A stretch of DNA of 49,412 nucleotides from Clostridia bacterium. Its GTDB lineage: Bacteria > Bacillota > Clostridia > Christensenellales > Aristaeellaceae. The stretch is taken from contig JAFWZN010000045.1 of NCBI GenBank assembly GCA_017522345.1, positions 1-49,412 of the forward strand, written 5' to 3'. The notes beneath the pieces were generated by a model. That model worked only from the letters and a program-made list of their open reading frames with translations, had not been told where the DNA came from and searched no databases. A program made the position numbers and the translations under genes. Below are positions 45,706 to 49,412 of this stretch, piece by piece (the stretch's first letter is position 1; each line of letters starts with the position of its first letter).

Positions 45706-48700
45706 TTAGCCGGCGGTGTGCGTGGTCATGTCAGTCAGCGCGGTACAGCCCTTAAAGGCGCGTGCGCCGATGACCGTCACGGTTTCGGGAACGGAAACTG
45801 TAGTAAGCTTCGTTGCGTTCATGAACGCTTCGTTGTCAATTCTCACAACCGGAACGCCGTTGACAAGAGCAGGAATGACCACCTTTGCGGGCGCCGCGCC
45901 GGGATCCGAATACTTAATCGCCGCGCCGTCGCCTCCGTTTGCCGCCGCGCCGGGCAGAATCACGTAGGTGAATTTATCGCTGCCGCTTGTAAACAGTATT
46001 CTTTCAGATACCACGATGGTCGAGCTCTTCACGCAGGTATCATTGAGACCGTCCTTCACGGTTACTGTCGCGGTATACTTGCCCGCCTTGGCATCTGTTA
46101 TGCTGACGACGTTTTTGGTGCCGAACTCGGTGATGTTGATCACAGGTTCCGCCTGACCTTCCTTGACAACCTTGAAGGTATACTTCGCGCCATTGACCTC
46201 GTTGAGCGCATCCGCTGTCCATGAAATCGTGTTGCCAACGCTGTTGGACGCATGGTTCGGCGTGAGGGATAAGCCGAGCGCATTGAATACAACGACCTTC
46301 ACGGTATCCTTAACGCCGCTATCCGCCGCAGTTACCGTAATAACCGCTTCGCCGCCGCTTATCGCGGTGATGGTTGCTTTGTGGTTATTGTTAGGATCGA
46401 CCGTAACCGTCGCAACATTCTTGTTGCTCGTCGTCCACTTCACCTGTTTGTTAAATGCGTTATCGGGCTTGACGACGACGGTGACTTCCGCCGTCTTTCC
46501 GGCTCTTAATTCGAAATCCGTTAGGCTCATCTCAACACTCTTAACCGGCACAGGAACAACGGCAACCGCGCACTGCGCCGTGTATACCGAGCCAAAGTAA
46601 TCCGTTACGGTAACTTTGACAGAGCCGGTTCCCACGCTGACGGCTTCCAGAAGGCCGGAAGCGGAAACCTTGACAATTTCCTGATTCAGGCTTTCATAGA
46701 CGATGGACTTGTATTCCGCTTTTGCAGGCGTGAACACAGGAACAATCTGATGCGTGTCGTACTGCGCGATTGAAACAGACGGCTCCAAAAGCGCCATGCT
46801 CTTCATAGCAAGCCTCTGAAGGGTGATTACGCATTCATCCTTGAATCCGCCGTCTTTCGTAGTTACGGTAATCGTCACCGTGCCTTCGTGTCCGTGCGCG
46901 GTAACGACGCCATTTGCATTGACGGATGCAAGCTCGCTGTTGCTCGACGTCCAAATAAGCGTGCGGTCATCCGCATTGGAAGGCGTAACCGTCGCAATCA
47001 GCGGATGCTCCACAGTCTTGGAAAGCGTGTATTCACTATGGTTGAGCTTGACGCCGGTTACGCGAACAGGCTTTACTTCAACCGTACAGGTCGCGGAAAG
47101 GTTCTTGTCCTTTGTGCGAACGGTGATTGTGACGGGGCTGTTCGTAACTTTAAGCGCCGTGACCAGACCGTTTGCGCTGACGGAAACCTTTTCTGGATCG
47201 CTGCTTGCCCATGTGACGGATCTGTCGCTGGCATCCTCAGGAAGCACGCTTGCCTTCAGCTGGAAGGTTTCGTGATGGACAAGGCTAAGGCTTGTTTTAT
47301 TGAGGGACACGCTTTCAACGTGCTTGAGCACCTCAACCACAGCCGTCTTAATCACGCCGTTATAGGCCTGGGCGGTGATAGTAGCCTTGCCCTTGCTGAC
47401 GGCGATCAGGCGATGGTTCTCGGTGTCCACGCGCACAATGCCCGGCGCATTGGAGGTAATCGTGTATTCGCTGACAATGTCGCCCAGCGATACCTTGTAC
47501 TCGCTCGTCTCGCCAATGTACAGGCGGCTGTTGCCGATGGTCAGCGTAACCTGCGTGGGCGCAGCCTTGACATCGACGGACATGATCGCTTCATGACCGT
47601 TATGGGTCATAACCTTTATCCGGGTCTTGCCGACCTTAACACCGGTTACAACGCCGTTTGCGTCAATCGTCGCGATGCTCTTGCTTTCCACCGCGTACGT
47701 AAAGCCTGCCGCCGTTCCGCTCGGAATCTCGACAAGAGGCGATACGTCTACCTTCTGCTTGACGCCGATGGTAATCGACGCAAGCGTGAATTCGACCTTC
47801 GACGCGGCCTTCTTTACGGTGACCTTACAGGTATCGGTCTTGCCGTTGTAGGTCTTGGCAGTAATCGTCGCCGTGCCCTCGCTTACCGCCGTCACCTTGC
47901 CGTTTGCATCAACGGTAGCGACAGCCTTGTCGGAAGACGTAAACGTTATCGCGCCTGCCGCCTTCGCATTGAGCGAGGCGGTCAAAGTAAGGGTCTGACC
48001 TTCTGCCAGAGAAGCTTCATGCTTTGACAACGTTACGCTCTTAGGCGCTTCAAACACGTTCACGGTACAGATTTTGTACTTTCCGTTAAAGGTAACGGCG
48101 CGAACGCGTACCGTACCGTAGGAAACGGGCGTGATTTTGCCGTTTTTGTCGATCGTAGCAATGGCGCTGTTTTCCGTCTCCCAAGTAATCTGGGAAGCTG
48201 TGCCAGACGGAAGTGTGGCCTTGAGCTGCTTAGGCGTCTGGCCGATGATTACATCAAGCTCCGTTTTATCCAAGCTGACAGATCCGGGAGCGCTCTTAAC
48301 GGTAATCTTCACCGTAGCAAGAACGCCGTTATAGGCGGATACGCCAATGGTCGCGCTTCCGCGGTACGCGCCGTAGATTTCCATCTTGTCGTTGACCTGC
48401 ACATAGCGGGAATTGCTGGTGGTAAGCTTCAACCGGCCGTCGATAACATTGCCGGACGCGTCATATGCAACGGCTTCGATCTTGAGTTTTTCCTTGTAGC
48501 CGATCGTAGTGACCTTGGTCAGAATCTCAACCTTCACAGGCGCGGGCACAACCTCGATCTCGCACTCGCACACAATGTCCTTGTTGGTTACGTAGTTATG
48601 CGTTGTTGCACGGAGCGTGGCTTTTCCGGTGGTCGTCTTCGCGGTAACCGTTCCATCCTTGGATACGGTGAACAGTTTGCTTCCGATTACCTCATACTTC

Positions 48701-49412
48701 ACATTGGAGGCTGCGCCTGCAGGTTTTACCGTCAGCACAGGCTTAAATGTCTCGCCCTCGCCCAGCTTGTAGGTCGCCTTCTCAAAGGAGATGGATTCCG
48801 GCGAATCAACTACGTTGATCGTCAAAAGCGCATACTTTTTATTGAAGGTGTCCACGCGGATTCGCGTCTTGCCCTTCGAAAGCGCCGTGATTACGCCGTT
48901 CTGGTCGATCTTGAGGATATTCGTATGCTCGGCTTTCCAAGTGACCGCGCCATCCTGTCCGCTCGGCAGCGTGAAGTGCGCCTGCGTCTTCTCGCCCACG
49001 GCAAGGTTTACAGAATCCGCGCTCACCGTTACCTTAGTCGGCGCGTTCACCGTCTTTATCGTCACCGTTGCGCTCACGCCGTTTTCCGCCGTGACCGTTA
49101 TCGTAGACGTGCCCTTCGCCTTTCCGTAGACGCCGTTGTCCTTGAGCGTTACATAACGGGTGTTGCTGCTCTTGTAGGTAAACGTCGTTTCTACCGCTTC
49201 GCCGTTTTTGTTATAGGCGACGGGCTTAAGATCCATCGTTTCTCCATAGCCGATCGTTGTTCGGGTATTTGCGAATTTGATCGTGTGCGGGCCGGGGATT
49301 ACATTGACCGTGCACTCCGCTACGATGTCCTTATTCGTCACGTAATTGTGCACCGTGGCGGTCAGCTTTACGGTTCCAACCTCGATTCCCTTAAGAACGC
49401 CGTTTTTGTCGA
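45706..49412 (-). CDS. Giant Ig-like (Big_2) repeat surface protein ending in BspA-type LRR, N-terminally cut by the window
   Basis: The frame is open to the right edge, so the N-terminus is missing; about 1235 codons are visible. About 12-13 Big_2-type domains of about 80 residues run in tandem, each with a V.L....L..G....L...V.P....V.W.S.....A.V...G.V.A...G...IT V.T pattern, followed by a Big-like domain with Ca-independent look (about 1000-1100) and VVSERI. The last about 95 residues start an LRR_5/BspA-like repeat (VVIPALVNGVPVVRIDNEAF, TVSVPETVTVIGARAF) that stops after about two units with TTHTAG. No LPXTG or other anchor is visible at this end. Such proteins are extracellular and often mediate adhesion; role here unknown. 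Confidence 0.88.
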   Translation of the reverse strand, partial: DKNGVLKGIEVGTVKLTATVHNYVTNKDIVAECTVNVIPGPHTIKFANTRTTIGYGETMDLKPVAYNKNGEAVETTFTYKSSNTRYVTLKDNGVYGKAKGTSTITVTAENGVSATVTIKTVNAPTKVTVSADSVNLAVGEKTQAHFTLPSGQDGAVTWKAEHTNILKIDQNGVITALSKGKTRIRVDTFNKKYALLTINVVDSPESISFEKATYKLGEGETFKPVLTVKPAGAASNVKYEVIGSKLFTVSKDGTVTAKTTTGKATLRATTHNYVTNKDIVCECEIEVVPAPVKVEILTKVTTIGYKEKLKIEAVAYDASGNVIDGRLKLTTSNSRYVQVNDKMEIYGAYRGSATIGVSAYNGVLATVKITVKSAPGSVSLDKTELDVIIGQTPKQLKATLPSGTASQITWETENSAIATIDKNGKITPVSYGTVRVRAVTFNGKYKICTVNVFEAPKSVTLSKHEASLAEGQTLTLTASLNAKAAGAITFTSSDKAVATVDANGKVTAVSEGTATITAKTYNGKTDTCKVTVKKAASKVEFTLASITIGVKQKVDVSPLVEIPSGTAAGFTYAVESKSIATIDANGVVTGVKVGKTRIKVMTHNGHEAIMSVDVKAAPTQVTLTIGNSRLYIGETSEYKVSLGDIVSEYTITSNAPGIVRVDTENHRLIAVSKGKATITAQAYNGVIKTAVVEVLKHVESVSLNKTSLSLVHHETFQLKASVLPEDASDRSVTWASSDPEKVSVSANGLVTALKVTNSPVTITVRTKDKNLSATCTVEVKPVRVTGVKLNHSEYTLSKTVEHPLIATVTPSNADDRTLIWTSSNSELASVNANGVVTAHGHEGTVTITVTTKDGGFKDECVITLQRLAMKSMALLEPSVSIAQYDTHQIVPVFTPAKAEYKSIVYESLNQEIVKVSASGLLEAVSVGTGSVKVTVTDYFGSVYTAQCAVAVVPVPVKSVEMSLTDFELRAGKTAEVTVVVKPDNAFNKQVKWTTSNKNVATVTVDPNNNHKATITAISGGEAVITVTAADSGVKDTVKVVVFNALGLSLTPNHASNSVGNTISWTADALNEVNGAKYTFKVVKEGQAEPVINITEFGTKNVVSITDAKAGKYTATVTVKDGLNDTCVKSSTIVVSERILFTSGSDKFTYVILPGAAANGGDGAAIKYSDPGAAPAKVVIPALVNGVPVVRIDNEAFMNATKLTTVSVPETVTVIGARAFKGCTALTDMTTHTAG
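48500..49412 (-). repeat. 750-base higher-order duplication in the Ig-like protein
   Basis: The segment HNYVTNKDIV occurs with its His codon at 49350-49348 and again at 48600-48598, exactly 750 bases (250 codons, three Ig-like domains) apart. The following domains also correspond in pairs: TTIGYGETM / TTIGYKEKL, SSNTRYV / TSNSRYV, and LPSGQDGAVTWK / LPSGTASQITWE. The unit of three domains has been duplicated and has since diverged. Further copies may lie past the right edge. Confidence 0.8.

Noticed and set aside
45344..45709. 121-codon + strand frame in the oppA-surface protein gap
   Set aside because: It crosses two hairpins that end the - strand gene, has no SD, and shows no family resemblance.

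Overview
The window looks like a chromosome segment of a low-to-mid GC Gram-positive (Firmicutes, class Clostridia). It is probably an uncultured gut-type lineage near Christensenellales; that placement is inferred from gene style (SH3 and peptidoglycan-binding repeats with TPKP/TPEP linkers, Big_2 plus BspA-like repeats) and was not tested. The Gram-positive assignment rests on the gene order yicC-rpoZ-coaBC-priA-def-fmt-rsmB-rlmN-stp-prkC-rsgA-rpe, a T-box controlled pheST, an IreB/RuvX/UPF0473 cluster and a PASTA kinase. Strong SD sequences (GGAGG) and TTGnnn-17-TATAAT promoters are easy to see.

Layout. Bases 1-12495 are read on the + strand: the end of a secreted SH3/NlpC-P60 cell-wall hydrolase, a fused HAD phosphatase-thymidylate kinase, a membrane protein joining a zinc ribbon and a kinase N-lobe remnant to wall-binding repeats, a HelD-type helicase, rpmB, and a CNNM/CBS transporter behind a structured leader. 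From 12540 to the right edge everything is on the - strand. Reading in transcription order (right to left) there is a giant Ig-like (Big_2) surface protein cut by the window edge, a five-gene peptide ABC transporter (oppA-B-C-D-F) plus a small membrane protein, ireB-ruvX/yrzB, T-box-pheS-pheT, yerC-pcrA-ligA, and the long yicC-to-rpe housekeeping operon, which ends with a small membrane protein.

How the genes work together. The yicC-rpe run carries translation initiation and maturation (fmt, def, rsmB, rlmN, rsgA), replication restart (priA), CoA synthesis (coaBC) and a cell-wall-sensing kinase/phosphatase pair (prkC/stp). IreB, a known PASTA-kinase substrate in enterococci, lies elsewhere in the window. 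Several proteins have unusual architectures: HAD-Tmk, RuvX-UPF0473, a degenerate kinase N-lobe on a wall-binding protein, and large insertions in OppD, OppF and OppC.

Most notable. (1) The Opp transporter has extra domains in three subunits and an SBP without a lipobox. (2) rsmB has a Lys/Phe-rich N-terminal extension interrupted by an apparent -1 frameshift at an A5 run. (3) An N-lobe-only pseudokinase is fused to wall-binding repeats. (4) A structured, terminator-bearing leader precedes the CNNM gene. (5) Two intrinsic terminators abut or overlap the ribosome-binding site of the next gene. No tRNA, rRNA, CRISPR array, insertion sequence or phage gene was recognised.
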